Shown: positions 13,461 to 26,735 of the stretch, piece after piece
Layout of the letters: each line of letters begins with the position of its first letter
How positions within the stretch are numbered: position 1 is the stretch's first letter
NCBI RefSeq assembly: GCF_021155775.2
Contig: NC_060235.2
Span: 5,711,521-5,775,520, forward strand
Direction: 5' to 3'
Length of the DNA stretch: 64,000 nt
DNA from: Neodiprion pinetum
Lineage: Eukaryota; Arthropoda; Insecta; Hymenoptera; Diprionidae
Translations under genes and position numbers: made by a program
The notes under the pieces: model-generated
Databases searched by the model: none
Seen by the model: only the letters and a program-made list of their open reading frames with translations
What the model was told of the DNA's origin: nothing

Positions 13461-14117
13461 CCTAGTAGAATTACGGTGAAGATATAATGGCGAATGTAAT
13501 TACAATCCTCTGGAGAGCAGAGAAGACTTCGTGCTGTCCGAGATAAACGGGTCCGTCGGTTTCCTCAGGTTGGTGGGTGATTCGAACCCCGTTTTCATCA
13601 AACTATCTGCAAACCCATCCTCCCGAAACGTACCCATGATATTCCACCGGACTGGTATCCGTTGACGAGACACACTCGGGGAAATATTTGTGGATGCGAG
13701 ATACATTTTCGGACACAATATTACGTGCTGAAATAAATTTGGTGGAGAAAAATCGGTGACAGGATTTTTGGAAATTTGGCAAAAGTTCACTGTCTCAAGC
13801 ATTGAAAAACAAGCCCTGATTTATTAAAATTGTATGAATGCATGTTGTATGTTATATTTTTGAAATGATTGATCCTGGAATTAATAATAATGGGACAATT
13901 GTCAAGCAGGAATCAGTCGATGGCAAAGATTTTAACCACGAGCTAAGAGGTTGGCTTAGCAAAATACAGAGCCATACGAACAAACGGGTATCGTCGTTAA
14001 ATGAGCTGCAATCTCGTCAGGTATTCAAAGTTGCGTTACTTTATACTCACAGCCGTGAGAGCGTATTCGACTTGTCGAAATCGCAAACAGCTTTGGAAAG
14101 TAGTTACTACGATATCG

Positions 14118-14620
14118 TTTGAAATCACTTCGAAATCTCTCGAAATTGCTTCGAATTGCTTGAGATCGCTCGAAATCGCGTCTAATTGCGTGAAATCGCT
14201 TGAAATCACGTTTAATCCCTTGAAATCGCATGAAATCGAACGTATATTTTTACTTGTTGAACTGGCAAACCGCTTTAAAAAACAGTCGCTTGAAAAACCA
14301 ATTCGGAAAGCAGTCACTTTAAAATCGCTTGAAATCACTTAAAATCATTTGCAATCGATTGAAATCGGTAGAAGTCGCTTGAAATTGCTTGATATTGTGT
14401 GAAATCGGACGTATATTCGAACTCGTTGAAATGAAAAGAAAACCACTTTGAAAATTAGTCACTTTAAAAATCTCTTGAAATCAATTGAAATCACTCGAAA
14501 TCGATTGGAATTGCTTGAAACGGGTTGCAATCGTGTGAAATCGCACGTGTATTCGTACGTGTTGAAATCGCAAATCACTATTGGCAAAGCCAGTAACATT
14601 AAAATCTCTTGAAATCATTG
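14118..14620 (+). repeat. Degenerate minisatellite of a CTTGAAATCG-type unit
   Basis: The words tcgcttgaaatc, tcacttgaaatc and variants repeat with a period of about 10-11 bases, interrupted by two or three unlike blocks (around 14240-14300, 14405-14460 and 14540-14600). The repeat keeps several frames open on both strands, so the open frames here are not genes. Confidence 0.8.
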
Positions 14621-15102
14621 CAACAGCCAATCACCGATCTGAGAGCGAATCTCACCTCGCTTAGCCGTAAATAAGAAAAAACGTAATATCTCATCGCCAA
14701 AAAAAGAAATCTATACTTTAAGTTCCCCGCGGACTATTTCCGCTTGTGATTACCTCATTTGTTTAAAATAAAAAGAAAAACAAAAACGTAAAATCCGCTT
14801 ACAAGTAAAAGCTTACGGAAAAACGTTGGAAATATTACGACTGAATAAAATGGCTCAAGTTACCGTTTATTATACATACACGAAAGTTTGCCGCGACTCG
14901 CATTGAACAAAGCCTGCGGATTAATTTATCATATCGAGCCATAATTTTGGTTCATCATTAAATATTACATATAGCCATACGACAATTCCGCAGAGTTCCG
15001 AGGCAGTTGTATGATTAATTATTATCACTCGCCGTTCCGTTACCTTCATTAATTATATTTCCAATGTAACGATGCGTACACTTTATATAAATAGACACAA
15101 AT

Positions 15103-15120
15103 ACACACACACACACACAC
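15103..15120 (+). repeat. (AC)n microsatellite
   Basis: AC dinucleotide repeat. Confidence 0.9.
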
Positions 15121-15395
15121 GCCTGTGTATAAAAACGGGGATACAAAGGGTGCTGGAATTGGAAAAGAAATTGTTTTCGTCCCGTTCAACCTCGAAAAAG
15201 CTCGCCGCTTGCACTCTGGCTGCCATCTGCCGTCTGCACTCGCTAACAATCGGAGATTACGAACATTGTGAATACAGATCTTTTACGCCGCCGCGCCGCG
15301 AGAAAAGTGGCCGGCAAAATATACTCACGGCTGATCAGCACCCTTTCAATTCACCGAGAAATCAATAACGTCCGCGTATCTTTTCTCACTCCCCT

Positions 15396-15418
15396 CCCCC
15401 CCCCCCCCCCCCCCCCCC
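15396..15418 (+). repeat. Poly-C run (about 23 C)
   Basis: C run followed by a long pyrimidine-rich strand to about 15510. Confidence 0.9.
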
Positions 15419-16920
15419 GACTTCCACCCTCTTCAACCCTCTTCTCAACCTCCACTCCAACTTTCTCTCGACATTTCTCTCTTTTCCCTCTCCTCTTTAT
15501 CCCTACGCTCCCAAGTCCAGAACCTTTTATAAGAAATAACAGTTTTGATGAGACTGCGAGGTATAAGATATTGTTTTTTGATTTACTTTTTCGATGGTCT
15601 GAGCATTAACAAATTGACCATTTTTTTTTTTTTTTTTTTTTTTCTTTTTTTTAATCGTACTCCGCACACCCGGCGTCGAATCGACTCCACGGCATCTTCG
15701 CCGTAAATTCCGTACGAAAAACATTGAAGATAATCTGATTTGATCCAATATAAATGATAAAATGTAGTAAAAATCGTTGATTCAGTGAGTGATGATTTTT
15801 TTTTTTTTTTTTGCCAGTAGAACGATGTACTTTCCGATATCTCGTCGTTTTATGACATTTTTTATTTTTTCACGTTGTCAAAAATAACTGAATTGCGCTG
15901 AAATATCACGATGGTTGAAGAGTATTTCTTCGACTTACTCGAATCTATGTATCAGTTTCTACCCAGTAATTTTTGACGCGGGGTCCTCGGCGACCCCTGT
16001 TTGACATCTGTAGATGTTGATCAAAATCGCAAAATTTCTGCTTGACTATTTTCTGTTTTTCACAATCGTCGGTTTTCAACGATCATAGTTTCAAAAGGCC
16101 TGAATCTGAACTTTCATCATCGTACATCGATGATTTTCTTCCCTCGTATAATGTCAAATTTTTTTTTGTTTTTTTTCAATCTTCGTTGCAACACTTACAA
16201 CGAATTAGTCGAACGATCGTATAAACCCAGGTGGAAAAACGAGGAATACCTAAAGAGTTTGAATAAAAAATCATTTGTCTGAGAGATATAATGAGACGTG
16301 TAATTGTTGTGTTAAACGTTGAAATTTGACGCACAATGTAGGAAAATCGTACTACTGTACCATCAGATTTTGAATTCGTACGAGTTAGTGTAATATCGTG
16401 AAATTCATCTATAATAATATTAACGGCAACGAAATCGTCGTTCATACAGCTCCGATTTATACGGATCATAACTTCAGTCCCGGTATTGATGAATATCTGG
16501 AAGATTGAAAAGCGGACGGGGAAGTGACACGCGGGATATTATACTCGCGGATCGGAATATTTCGATTATAGGTATTTCATGCAGCTCTTTATATATTTCC
16601 AATACAGGATTATGTATATATATATATACACATATACTATATGTGTAGCTGCAGCAGCAGCGGCATCAAAGAAAACAGCGGAAAACGAGGAAAATTGCGG
16701 AACCGGTCGAGTTTCCTTTTTTTTTTTTTTCTTGATTAATACAAATTTCTCGTATATATAAGTATAGGTACAATAAATAACACGGTTATACAAAACTATT
16801 CAGGAAGCGGTTGGAGGAGAAAACTTGGAACTTAATTCCAGCCGTGAATATAAAATCGTACAGGCAGTTGGTGTAAAGTTATGTTATTCCGCTTTTCACC
16901 AGCCGAAAATATTCGTGTCC

Positions 16921-16960
<40 letters not shown>

Positions 16961-19789
16961 CTAGAAACTTTGGAGATAATACAAGTTTCGGAGCAAGTTT
17001 AGAAATTTGTTTCCAGGTTTGTGAAATTCCAGCGAATTAGTGAAACAACAAAAACAACAAACAAGAACCTGAATCTCATTGTCAGATAAAATAACATCAA
17101 AATTCAATTTTACATTTTTTTTTTTTTTTTTGAAATATTTTCATCTTAACTGCAGAAGTTCGAATGAATTCTTGTGAATTATAAAGATTTGATTCAAATA
17201 AATTATCTTGTGCACATTCATAGAATGTACGTAATCATTATTTATTTGTTTGTTTATTTCAGTTATCCTGTAAGCCTGCCGAAGGTCAACGGATAGAAAA
17301 AAAAAATAAAAATTGTCACAACGCTTCGACAAGTTTGGTTTAAAATTTCGTGAAAAATCGAAAACATGAAGTTATATACACTTTTTTCCTATTCGTTTCA
17401 GACGCATTGAATTTTTTCTCAACAACAGCAGATAATTGTCGTATTTTGTATTTTACATTGACGCTATTCAAAAAAGGTTTTATTCACCGTATCTGCCGTG
17501 TTTCCTGCCTAGAGTTCGCCTCTTGGGCTTTTCTCTCGCTCTAAATTAATAAATAAATGGAAAAAAAAACAAAAAAAAAAAAAAACATATATATATACGT
17601 ATCATAAGAGAACCAATTATTATCACACAATTTTTTGCGATCACGAGTTATAGAGAAGGAAGTGACATTTCGCAGATAATTGAATACGAAAATATCGACG
17701 ATCACGTCGTCGCTCAACCCTTGAAACTAGATGGAATTTGATAAATAATACGCGGCTCGTGAGATTCTGGCACGCGATGCAAACCGAAAAGGCTCCTTTC
17801 ACCTGAAACACGGAGTCTGCAGCTGATCGAACAAAAACTCTTTCGTGACATCTCGCCACTTTTCTGATTTTTTAGCGTTGTTAGTTTCAACGGAGTGTTT
17901 TTTTTTTTTTTTTTCTTCTTTTTTTTTCACTTTCATTAATTTTTCTTTTCGTCTTTCTCTATCGCATCGCAAATCATTCATCCCCACTCATCGTTAGTTC
18001 ACATCAGTTGATCAACAAATATACAATATTCACCCAATTTTACTTCCGTGAGTTAATATTATCGCAAATGAAACGGATGAAATGTCGAAATTCAATCGGG
18101 AGTATATATATATAATTATATGTATATAAAAAAAGAAAGAAATGAAAACACGCGTACCAGAAAAAGTTCACTGAATATTTTTTCAAACTCATTTCAACCG
18201 ATCAATTTATTCATTTCGACGATACTTAAAGTATAACTTAAACGTAAAATTAATTGAAAATTATCTCTTTAATCTTCTATCGACCGTTTAAAGCCGCTTG
18301 CAGATCCTTTGCAATGAATCGACATTTCCATTCTCGTTCTTTCGCTATTCATCTTTATTTCTCTCCGAGTTTATCGCCTTTCAAGGGTTACGACATATTG
18401 TAGTAGAAAATATGAAGAGAGGCGTTTGATTATTCACCATCAAAATGGGAAACTTTTTTCGGCCGAGCATAATATCCCGGTTCTTATCCTCGTCCATTTT
18501 TCGCCTCGCATAGCGTATATTCTCCGACATCTGTTCTCATATCCTCTAGTTTCATAGACGGTTTTACGATTCTTTCGAAACCCGTATCTCATACACGAAG
18601 GCACGTAAGAGTGACGCTGAAGGAAAACTTAGCGATGTTGCTTCGAGACAGAAGATAGACTCGTAAAACGAGAGATGGTGAATGCTTTTTTCTTGCAACG
18701 TCGATTCGTGTTCGTCTTACTCTTTTTCATCTTCATGTAGGATTTTATACAATCTCTGCTGCAGGCGTGTTTTTTCAACAAATATCGAGCGATGATGAGC
18801 TACGGAAAAAGTGAATAAATAAAATTGGTTCGAGCTTTTCGAATTATTAATTTGAAAGCTTACAAGTCGGATTTGGATTTTCCAGGATCTCTAATTCTCT
18901 AGGATAATTATTACATTGTAAGTTTCAATTTTAGTTGAAAATCGAGTCGAAAAGTAACGGTGGAATAAAAAATTCAGCTCTTTAATAATTCGCTCTGAAT
19001 TTAGTCCGAAATTGGCGTGTCGCAAAGATCAAGTCTTCTTCGTTTTTCCAAAAATACCGGATATCACACCTCGACAGTTCGAATTATTCGGAGTTCGAGT
19101 TCCTGGCGGTGGTTTTACTCAAACTTTTCTCATATCTGTAAGGCTGACACGCGTCAATTTGAAACGAAATGAACCCGCACGTCAAATCTGAGCAACGAAG
19201 TTACGATGTTGCTTCTTTCATTCTCGCGTCTTCGAACTCTTTCCAGTTTCCAACATTTCATCAGCGAGAAGTTTCTCTCTCGTATTGCCAACGGACGTCT
19301 TGAAAACCGTGTATAAACTCTCTTACAAAACTTTTACACGTCAACGGTCTTAATTACAGCTTATATACTTTTCATAAGAGTGAAGTTTGCTTCGTTTACG
19401 AAGCAGAACGCGGTGGCTGAAAGAGAGTAACGAATTAATCGCCTGAATGATGGAAAGGTCTTATTTTAGGCGGTGAAAAAAAAATGATAATTTGTGCACT
19501 CGAATTTTGAGAATTATATCCGACGAATGAACGAAATTTTTATACGTGCAGTTTTATTATCCGGAAATATTGATTACGGATTAAGTGAAAATTTCAAAGT
19601 TGAAAATTACGGGCACGATGTGGAAGCACAAAGCTGTGTAAAGAGAGATATCGCAGATTGTATTACATTATACATTCATTTTTCGGATCCGATTATAAAC
19701 TGCAGCACAAATGTTCCGTAATAATTCATCGAGCTTTTTCTTACTCGGTCTGAGATATGAAATCTACGGTTTGAATTTTTTTTATTTTT

Positions 19790-20165
19790 ACCTTAAAATC
19801 TAAATCACAATGAAAGAAATTTCATTCGTTATTATAGTTACTAGGAAATTTTACAGTAATTAGGGTGTTTTTAAAATAACGGTTGGAATGCTTGTGAAAT
19901 TACAAGTAAATTCGTGACCAGTAAAGCATTCGGGTTGATTAAAGTTGGTTGTAGAATATCTTCTGGTTACTGCAACGTTCAATCCGCTTGTTTAGTTAAC
20001 TACAAATTTACATTTGGTTCAATTGATTGCGGCAACGAGATAGAATTATTACAATAGTTGCAGGAAAATATATTAAAAGTGACTACAATAGTGAAAAAGT
20101 GACGTGTACTAGATTTTCTGGTTAAAGCTATAAGAAACTGATTTTATTTTCACGGCCAGAACCGT
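19790..20165 (-). mobile_element. Diverged ACACTGAG-family MITE
   Basis: The order of fragments (attatagttactaggaaatt, then tggttactgcaacgttc, ttgtttagttaactac, then gattttctggttaaagct) parallels the 25319-25752 copy at reduced identity. The borders are approximate. Confidence 0.45.
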
Positions 20166-20484
20166 GTTATTTGCTTTTGGCAGAAAATTGTTTGGCACAA
20201 AGTAGTCAAGGACACTGTCTATTAACCACGATTAGAAATTTCTCTTCGTGCAGAAACCAACAAACACCAACAAACACGACGATCCTGATATTTCTGTACT
20301 TCGTGACTTTTCCACATGCCGATTTCTCTAGTATTTCTCATTTTCCATTAAATGAGATCAGTAAAGATCATTCGTTAATTTGAATATATTGAAAAATCAC
20401 CAAACTCCAACCATCGATTTTCGAATCGTTAACAAAACTTGTACAATAATTCAAGCGAACGAAACGTCAAGCGATCAGCTACCC

Positions 20485-20665
20485 TTGTAAGATTGAGCTT
20501 TTCAATATTGAGCCTTTCGAACCGAGCTTTTCGAAGTAACGCTTTTCGAAATCGAGCCGTCGAAGCCGAGCTTCCAAAAACTGAGTCCTTAAAGTCGATC
20601 TTTTCAAGGGCAAGTTTTTCGAAATTGAGTCACCGAAACTGAAGCTTTTAAAAATAAGCTGCTTC
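20485..20665 (+). repeat. Degenerate tandem repeat of a GAGCTTTTCGAAATC-type unit
   Basis: The units ttgagcttttcaatattgag, cgagcttttcgaagtaacg and tttttcgaaattgagtcacc repeat at roughly 18-20 bases with substitutions. Open frames over it on both strands are repeat by-products. Confidence 0.65.
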
Positions 20666-21942
20666 AAAAACAAGAATGTTTCGTGCCAGTATAAAAATGG
20701 CCACACCGCCGATTTTTCTCTGATCATTTGTCAGAAGCGTTTTCTCGAAACAGCGAAAACCACCCTCCCGGTCTTCCCCCGTCTTCCGATCCTTCGCCAC
20801 GGCGCTTTTCATTCCTCGAGCAGAACGAGGCGACGGAAGGGCGCGGAGTTATTTGTATGTTAATATATTTCGAGCTTGGCCCGAGGCCAACCAAATTGGC
20901 CCCGATTCGACTCACTGGAGCAGCGGCACGGAGAGTATAGAGAGTATAAGGTACGTAGGAGCACAATGCCCGGCTACAGGGTAAAAAGAGCTCCCTTGAC
21001 ACTTTTATAACTACCCATGTATGCATGTATGTACGGCACATACGTATCTATGTATTTACACGCTTTTGCCGTTTCTCCTGCAACATCCGCGTCGCCGAAT
21101 GTGGGACGTCGGGAGTGGTGAGCTTTTATTTCACGTGGCGCCGCGAATTGCCCTCAATGCAGGTGCAAGCTCCATGCACCTTTGAACGTTGTTCCGGTAG
21201 CTCGCTGTTCATTCGCCTATTCGAATTCATCCGCGCTCGCTTCGTTCCCGTCCGGCTATTTCTACTTAATTTCTTTAACACCCTTCCTGCGTCAATAATA
21301 TCGTAGTAATTGCTTGTGAAGGAATAAAAATAAACATCCCGGATGAGTAATGATTTAAATCGCGGAAGATAATCTTTCTACAGTTTTCAAATTCCGGGAA
21401 AAATTCGGAGGGGGGGGGGGGGGCTGCAGAATATCAAGTTTTAATTTTTTTCGTCCATGGAAAAGTTTCGGATATCGATTTACCAGAGATTTGTGTTTTT
21501 TTTTTTTTATTTTACAAAATCGGCAAACGGTTACCAGCGTTCATTTACAATAGTAAATTCGTGATTTTCGTAACAACAAAAATCTTCGGCAATTTTTCAC
21601 AAATTATATACGAAACGGAATATCAAGATCTGTACCGAATATCGTAAGCTATTAAATTTTGGTTAAATTTTCATTTAAATTCGAAGATTTTCGACGCAAG
21701 TGAAAAATATTGTAAGATTGATTTAAAAATTGTAAATTTTACTGAGGATTTTTTACTTTATCGGTGAATTTATAGTTGCGCATTGTATTTATTGTCTGTA
21801 ATCAAACAAATTTCGATTATTCGGTTTTTACGGTTCAATATAATGTGAGCATGAAAAAGTTTGATGTACACTAATCGAAAGGACAAATTGAACCTGCAGG
21901 CATTATTTTCTTCATCCGAGATTAAGCAGCGTCGCATATAAC

Positions 21943-21981
21943 TTCGTCGTCGACGTCATCATCATCATCATCATCGTCGTC
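21943..21981 (+). repeat. (ATC)n / (GTC)n trinucleotide repeat
   Basis: tcgtcg and atcatc units. On the - strand it encodes a run of Asp in a short open frame without gene support. Confidence 0.85.
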
Positions 21982-22754
21982 AGGATTAACTTTGCGCGTT
22001 GTATTTCTTACTCTAACTCTTAATCCCAGATTCCCAGGAGAGAGAGAGAGAGGAATGAAGAATGAAGGAGAGACGTAGACGCCACGTTCAAAGCTGAATT
22101 TATTACTCACGCTAGTTTCTCGACTTATTCTTACTTAGCGAGATTCTTCCTCGCCCTTCGTGCCCTCTGAATAATCCAGGAAATGTATTTACAGCTAAGC
22201 CGTATTCGACCTCCGCACCGTCTACTAAAGTTTTCACCCTTTTCCCGGAATTCTTTATCATCATCGTTGTGTGGATCTGAAACCGAAACAGCGAGTTATT
22301 TCTGCATCACACCGAACACAAACACACGTTGCTGGAATTTATTTTCTGCCGCATTTGACGGATGCACGAATTGAATTTTCCCTCATTTTCAAATCACAAT
22401 CAGTTCCGAGCTTTCGTTCGACCGACAATTTATAAGGCAATTAACAAAAACTGGCAAAATACAGAAATTACGCATTAGAATTATCGTTCATACACCGATA
22501 TAAATTCATGATTCGAAAAATCACTGAAACAGTTTGAATTCTCTGCACGAAAAAAGAATTTCAATGACGCACGACAAACTTTCATTGGCGTTATTCAATT
22601 TCCGGTTGGAATTTTACACTCCGCGGGGGATGAAAACGTCAGGATAATCAAATCTCGACTACCCGAGGTACGATTTTTTTTTTTGTATATTTAGAGAACT
22701 TTGAAATCTTTTCCCCTCTAAAGGAATTCATGTTGCACGTAAATTATCAGTTTT

Positions 22755-22922
22755 TGAGATCGCTGATTACGAATCCGAAATTAGATTTTGAAAATTCGGC
22801 ATGGAAAATCTAATCAGCGAATCCAGAAACCTGTGCATAGAGTGTTTTCACCGTGTTCTGTAAAATTTCAAATTTTCGATCACCGTGTCGAATCAACCGT
22901 CATGAATTTTCAAAATATAACA
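22755..22922. mobile_element. Partial copy of the GCTGATTACGAATC palindromic MITE
   Basis: It contains cgctgattacgaatccgaaa and, near the other end, catgaattttcaaaat. Both match the 8980-9274 element in the same order. The copy is incomplete. Confidence 0.5.
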
Positions 22923-23705
22923 GATTAATTTGTTTTCACTCTATAATCAGGCTTTATTTTATTCAGAATATTCCTTTTCACAAAATAACTGGATCAGCTT
23001 TTCTTCCTTGTATTCAATACTCAATGATATTGTTACTACTATTTTTCAATCGTAATAAATGTCAGTACATCGTACTAACAATAAAACCGAATACTTAACG
23101 ATGCTAACACGATGAAAAAAAAGTTTCAGTCTATTTTTAGAAAATATTTATCGGACTAAAATGTCGAACCATTTTTCGATAGTGAAATCGAACGAATTCA
23201 TTGAATTGATATATTCAATCGTTCGTTCACAATTACCCTACTCTCCATTTCTGTGTTTCTGAAGAGATTTTCGCAGCTCGTACTAACGTGATTAGAATTT
23301 TCTAATCACACAAATTTCACGACCATCGCTGGTAATAAAATCCACAAATACTTGAAACTTTTGACCAGCCAAAAGTGTCCTGACAAAGCTATTCTACGAT
23401 TCAATTACGTTGTAAGGTTTCAACTAATCATCTAAACGGATAACTGAATCAACGTCTTTGATTTCGAGCGATTCCTTTCTCGCCGAAATATACCGCAAAG
23501 AAATGTCCAGGATACGTAGTGAAAATACGACGCGGGGTGTGAAACATTGTTCGCGGTAAAGAAAACAGCGTGCAGGCACTTTGTCAGGGAATTTTAAAAC
23601 GAAACGTGGGGGGATGACCAGCTATAAGGGATGAAGGGTTGACATTTCTCTGCTGCAGTTTCTCTGGGAAACTGGGCCGCTCGGTTCTCTTCCTAGTACG
23701 TATAT

Positions 23706-24264
23706 GAGGCATTCCACGCCAATTCGACCTGGGTTTTACCCTTGACCTCTCGGATTTGGTGCGCGATTTTTTCTTTTTTGTTTTTGTTTTTTTTTTCTGC
23801 CTCAATTGAAATTTTCTACAATTTTTAGAAACGATTTTATCGACCGACCAAAATTAAAAATCTGAAAAAATTTTCCAAAATCCCGTGTGACATATAAAAA
23901 GTTTCAGCAACCACCAATAGTAAAATGACTTTCGCTTCGAATTTTTTTAACGTTATTTTTTCGGAAAAAGGTTGAAAACAGTAAGAAGGGAGAATCGGCC
24001 CACTCCGGGTCCAAGTTTAAAAATTGTGATATCTTCTAGCGCAGGATTTTTTAGAATTTCTTCAAATTTTTAATTATGGTCGGTCGGTAAAATCGTTTCT
24101 AAAAATTGTAGAAAATTCAAATTGAGTCGAAAGAAGAAAAAAATAAAGAATGAAAAAAAAAAAAACAGAGTACCTTTCAAAGTGAGGACAATCATCGAAA
24201 AAATTTCTCGCCAAATCTGAGAGATCAAGGGTAAGACCCGGGTCGAATTGGCGTGGAATGCCCC
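23706..24264. mobile_element. MITE with GGCATTCCACGCC terminal inverted repeats
   Basis: The left end gaggcattccacgccaattc recurs inverted at the right end gaattggcgtggaatgcccc. The arms agree for over 50 bases, including acccttgacctctcggattt on one side and its inverse on the other. A second inner pair (ttttagaaacgattttatcg and its inverse) extends the foldback. The flanks are AT-rich (tatat/atata), so a target duplication cannot be read with certainty. No coding frame. Confidence 0.8.
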
Positions 24265-25318
24265 ATATATACACACACGCGTATAGGTATGTATATTACG
24301 TTCGAAATAAATCAAGCAGGAAAGTTTCTATGGCCATAAATAAAGCCTCGCGGTCGGATAACTTGGCGTTCGGCGAATCTCGAGTCGAATAGACGGCTTC
24401 TGGTGGCTAGAAATACTCGGTTTTCTCAAACCTCGAGTAGAGAGGATCGGGTTATGCTGTCTATGACAACTCTCCGCTCTCTCACCGACAGACTTGCGCT
24501 TCCTCTTCCGAGTTTCTGCTCCTACTGCAGACTTGTCGATCGGTTCGTAAAGGCAGCTCGGTGAAAGGGGTTTGACAGAATCACAGGTTTCCATCCGAAT
24601 CTGTTCCCTTCTTTTAGCTCGCGCCTCATTTGTGTTCGTCACCTGATGCAATTCGGGGTGTTGTTTTACGGGGTGATAGTTTGTGTGACACGAAACTAAG
24701 TATCATTTTTTTCAATTTATTTAAAAAAAAAATGAACGCGTATTTTTTAATTTTGTTTTTTATACGCGTTAATACTAGTCTTGAAGTACGTGATTTGTTT
24801 TTTTTTTTTTTTTTTTTTATCGACCGATGAAAGGAAGGTTGACTTTTTTCTGAATGACCTATAGTTTTGGTATTTGGAACAAAAAAAAAAAAACGGTAAA
24901 GATTTAAAAAAAAGATGCCAAAATCCAGTGAAGTACGTCAGATTTTTCAGATATGGCGTCAATTGGAAGGAAATGATGTTTTTCTTTTTTTTTTTTTTTT
25001 GAAAAATTTGTTTACAAAATAGTCGTACAATCGTTACATTTAAATCCGTCGAAATAATCTTGCGTACTTCACAAAGAAAATGTCATTATGAAGCTGAAGT
25101 TGAAATTTGGAGTTGATCGGTTGAAAATTTATCAGTGAAAAAATGTTTTCCTCGTACTTCTAGACTTATATTAACGATAATGAAAAACGGGATGAAAAAA
25201 TATTTCTTCATTTTTGTTAAATAAACTGGAGAAAATGGCCCTTGATTTCGTGTATACAAAGCACCGAGTTTTACCCCTTAAACTCTGAAACGTCTCCATC
25301 ACTTGTAATGAAAAATAA

Positions 25319-25752
25319 TTACACTGAGAAAAATTTCATTTGTATATTGACTAGAAAAATTGATTAAAATAGGTATCGTTGAAAAAAACTGTTTGAATAT
25401 CGTTGGAATTACGAAAAACGAGGTACGCCTGACCATTTTGCGCTGTCGTCGATCCTTTTTTGGTTATTGCAACGCAAAATCACTTTGTGAGGTTAACTCT
25501 ACTTTTTTAGTTAAACGAGGCTTTAACGTCGATTTATTGTTGCACGAGCATTAAATTTTCGCAACAGTCACAAGAAAATATAGCAACAGCGATCGTAATG
25601 AGAAAGAATAGTAACGGATACCAAACTTTCCGGTAACAGCTAGAAAACTAATTTTCATTTTCTACCTGGAACTGTATTTATCGATTGTGGTAAAAAATTA
25701 AAATATTTAAGGACCGAGCGCTAACCGTAACAAAAAATTTTCCTCGGTGTAA
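25319..25752 (-). mobile_element. ACACTGAG-family MITE, full copy
   Basis: Terminal repeats are ttacactgagaaaaattt on the left and aaattttcctcggtgtaa on the right. The body (tgaatatcgttggaattac, ttttttagttaaacgaggct) is the reverse complement of the copy at 33484-33911, showing independent insertions. It has no coding capacity, so it is non-autonomous. Confidence 0.8.
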
Positions 25753-26252
25753 TCGTAAGATAATTGAAAGATCGAAAAAACAACGCGCACGCTGAGAAAT
25801 CTGTTAATTCGTGGGTGAAAATCCATTAACCCGGTGACTTTACTCGTCGAATAGTAAAATTTGCGAAATTGCAATATTTTGTAAATTTTGTATAAAGTGT
25901 CAGTTTAACTCTTATCCAAAATTGCGTTCATTCATTTCTTCCCGAAGGCGTTGATCACGCACTGAAATCGGGATAAACGGAAGAGCCGCCATGTCCCTTC
26001 GGGGAATTAACGGGATCCCAGAATTGAATCATACTCGCAGTTTCCGGGCCGAAATTGGGTCGAATGATTGCACAATTCTGTGGGACCCGGATCTTGATCT
26101 AAAGTTTAATTACTTGGGTAGGTGGTCAAGTTTTGTTGGCTAAATTGCGCGGAAGAGTTCGCCGAATTATTAACACGCTTAAGATGCGCATCTTTGTTTC
26201 CAACAGCTGTCTTTTTGACATTAAAAATATTGTCCGAAAATGTGAAAATATC

Positions 26253-26735
26253 AACCGGTTGACTGGTGCTAGTTTTTCCAGTTTTCGTTACAAAACTGGT
26301 AGCCACATACGATCGACCAAATTACACCGAAATCGGTATCCGGGTTTTTTTTTTTTCTTTTGGGTTCCTGAGTTCGTTTCAGAAATCATTTTTTGAATTT
26401 GCCACCCCCTGAGAGCGAAAATAAGGATGAGTTGAAGTGAATTTTTGGTTTTATTGCTGACTGTTTTTTTTTTATAATAATATAAAAACCCCCCGAGTAA
26501 AGAATTTCAAAGGACTGTGGAATAAGTTCTTGTCCTTTTGGTACAAGGGTCGTAATTACCGGTATTTTTAGTCGCCATTTCAAATACCTCATATTGAATT
26601 TTTCACTTCTGCTTTCAAATTTGGATTCAGTGACCCCCGGAATAATAATATACCAATTTTCGCTCAAATCCATCCGGAAATATCAGAATTATTTAAATAT
26701 GTAGATACATATATAATCCACTACCAGTCAACCGG
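26253..26735. repeat. Possible MITE with CCGGTTGACTGGT inverted ends
   Basis: The left aaccggttgactggtgctag and the right ctaccagtcaaccggtt are near-perfect inverses about 480 bases apart. The inner sequence shows little further symmetry, so it may be a short-TIR element or a coincidence. Confidence 0.4.

Larger units (their letters stand above)
9275..14117. other. Gene-free region with simple repeats and one small MITE
   Basis: Contains many A- or T-runs, the poly-G/GA block at 11440-11580, the truncated MITE at 13089-13301 and a TA repeat. The - strand frame at 13500-13802 has no known domain. Confidence 0.55.
14621..19789. other. Gene-free AT-rich region
   Basis: Simple repeats (AC at 15103, C-run at 15396, T-runs near 15621, 16922 and 17899) and nothing recognisable as a gene. 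Confidence 0.55.
20666..23705. other. Gene-free region with a GC-rich block at 20720-21260
   Basis: The GC-rich block has open frames on both strands but no signal peptide, domain or convincing splice pair. It could be an untranslated first exon or a regulatory block. The rest is AT-rich with a (GTC)n repeat and a partial MITE. Confidence 0.5.

Noticed and set aside
13560..13640. A GGTTCGAATC word on the - strand like a tRNA T-loop.
   Set aside because: The T-stem does not pair and no acceptor stem, anticodon arm or D-arm can be placed around it.
13500..13802. A - strand frame of 100 codons.
   Set aside because: No domain, no splice context, and it lies in AT-rich repeat-bearing DNA.
14001..14342. 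Frames of about 100 codons on both strands.
   Set aside because: They result from the minisatellite (repeating Ser-Leu-Glu-Ile on one strand), not from a gene.
21025..21306. A + strand frame in the GC-rich block, considered as a possible first receptor exon.
   Set aside because: It has no clean signal peptide and does not lead into a receptor-like second exon.
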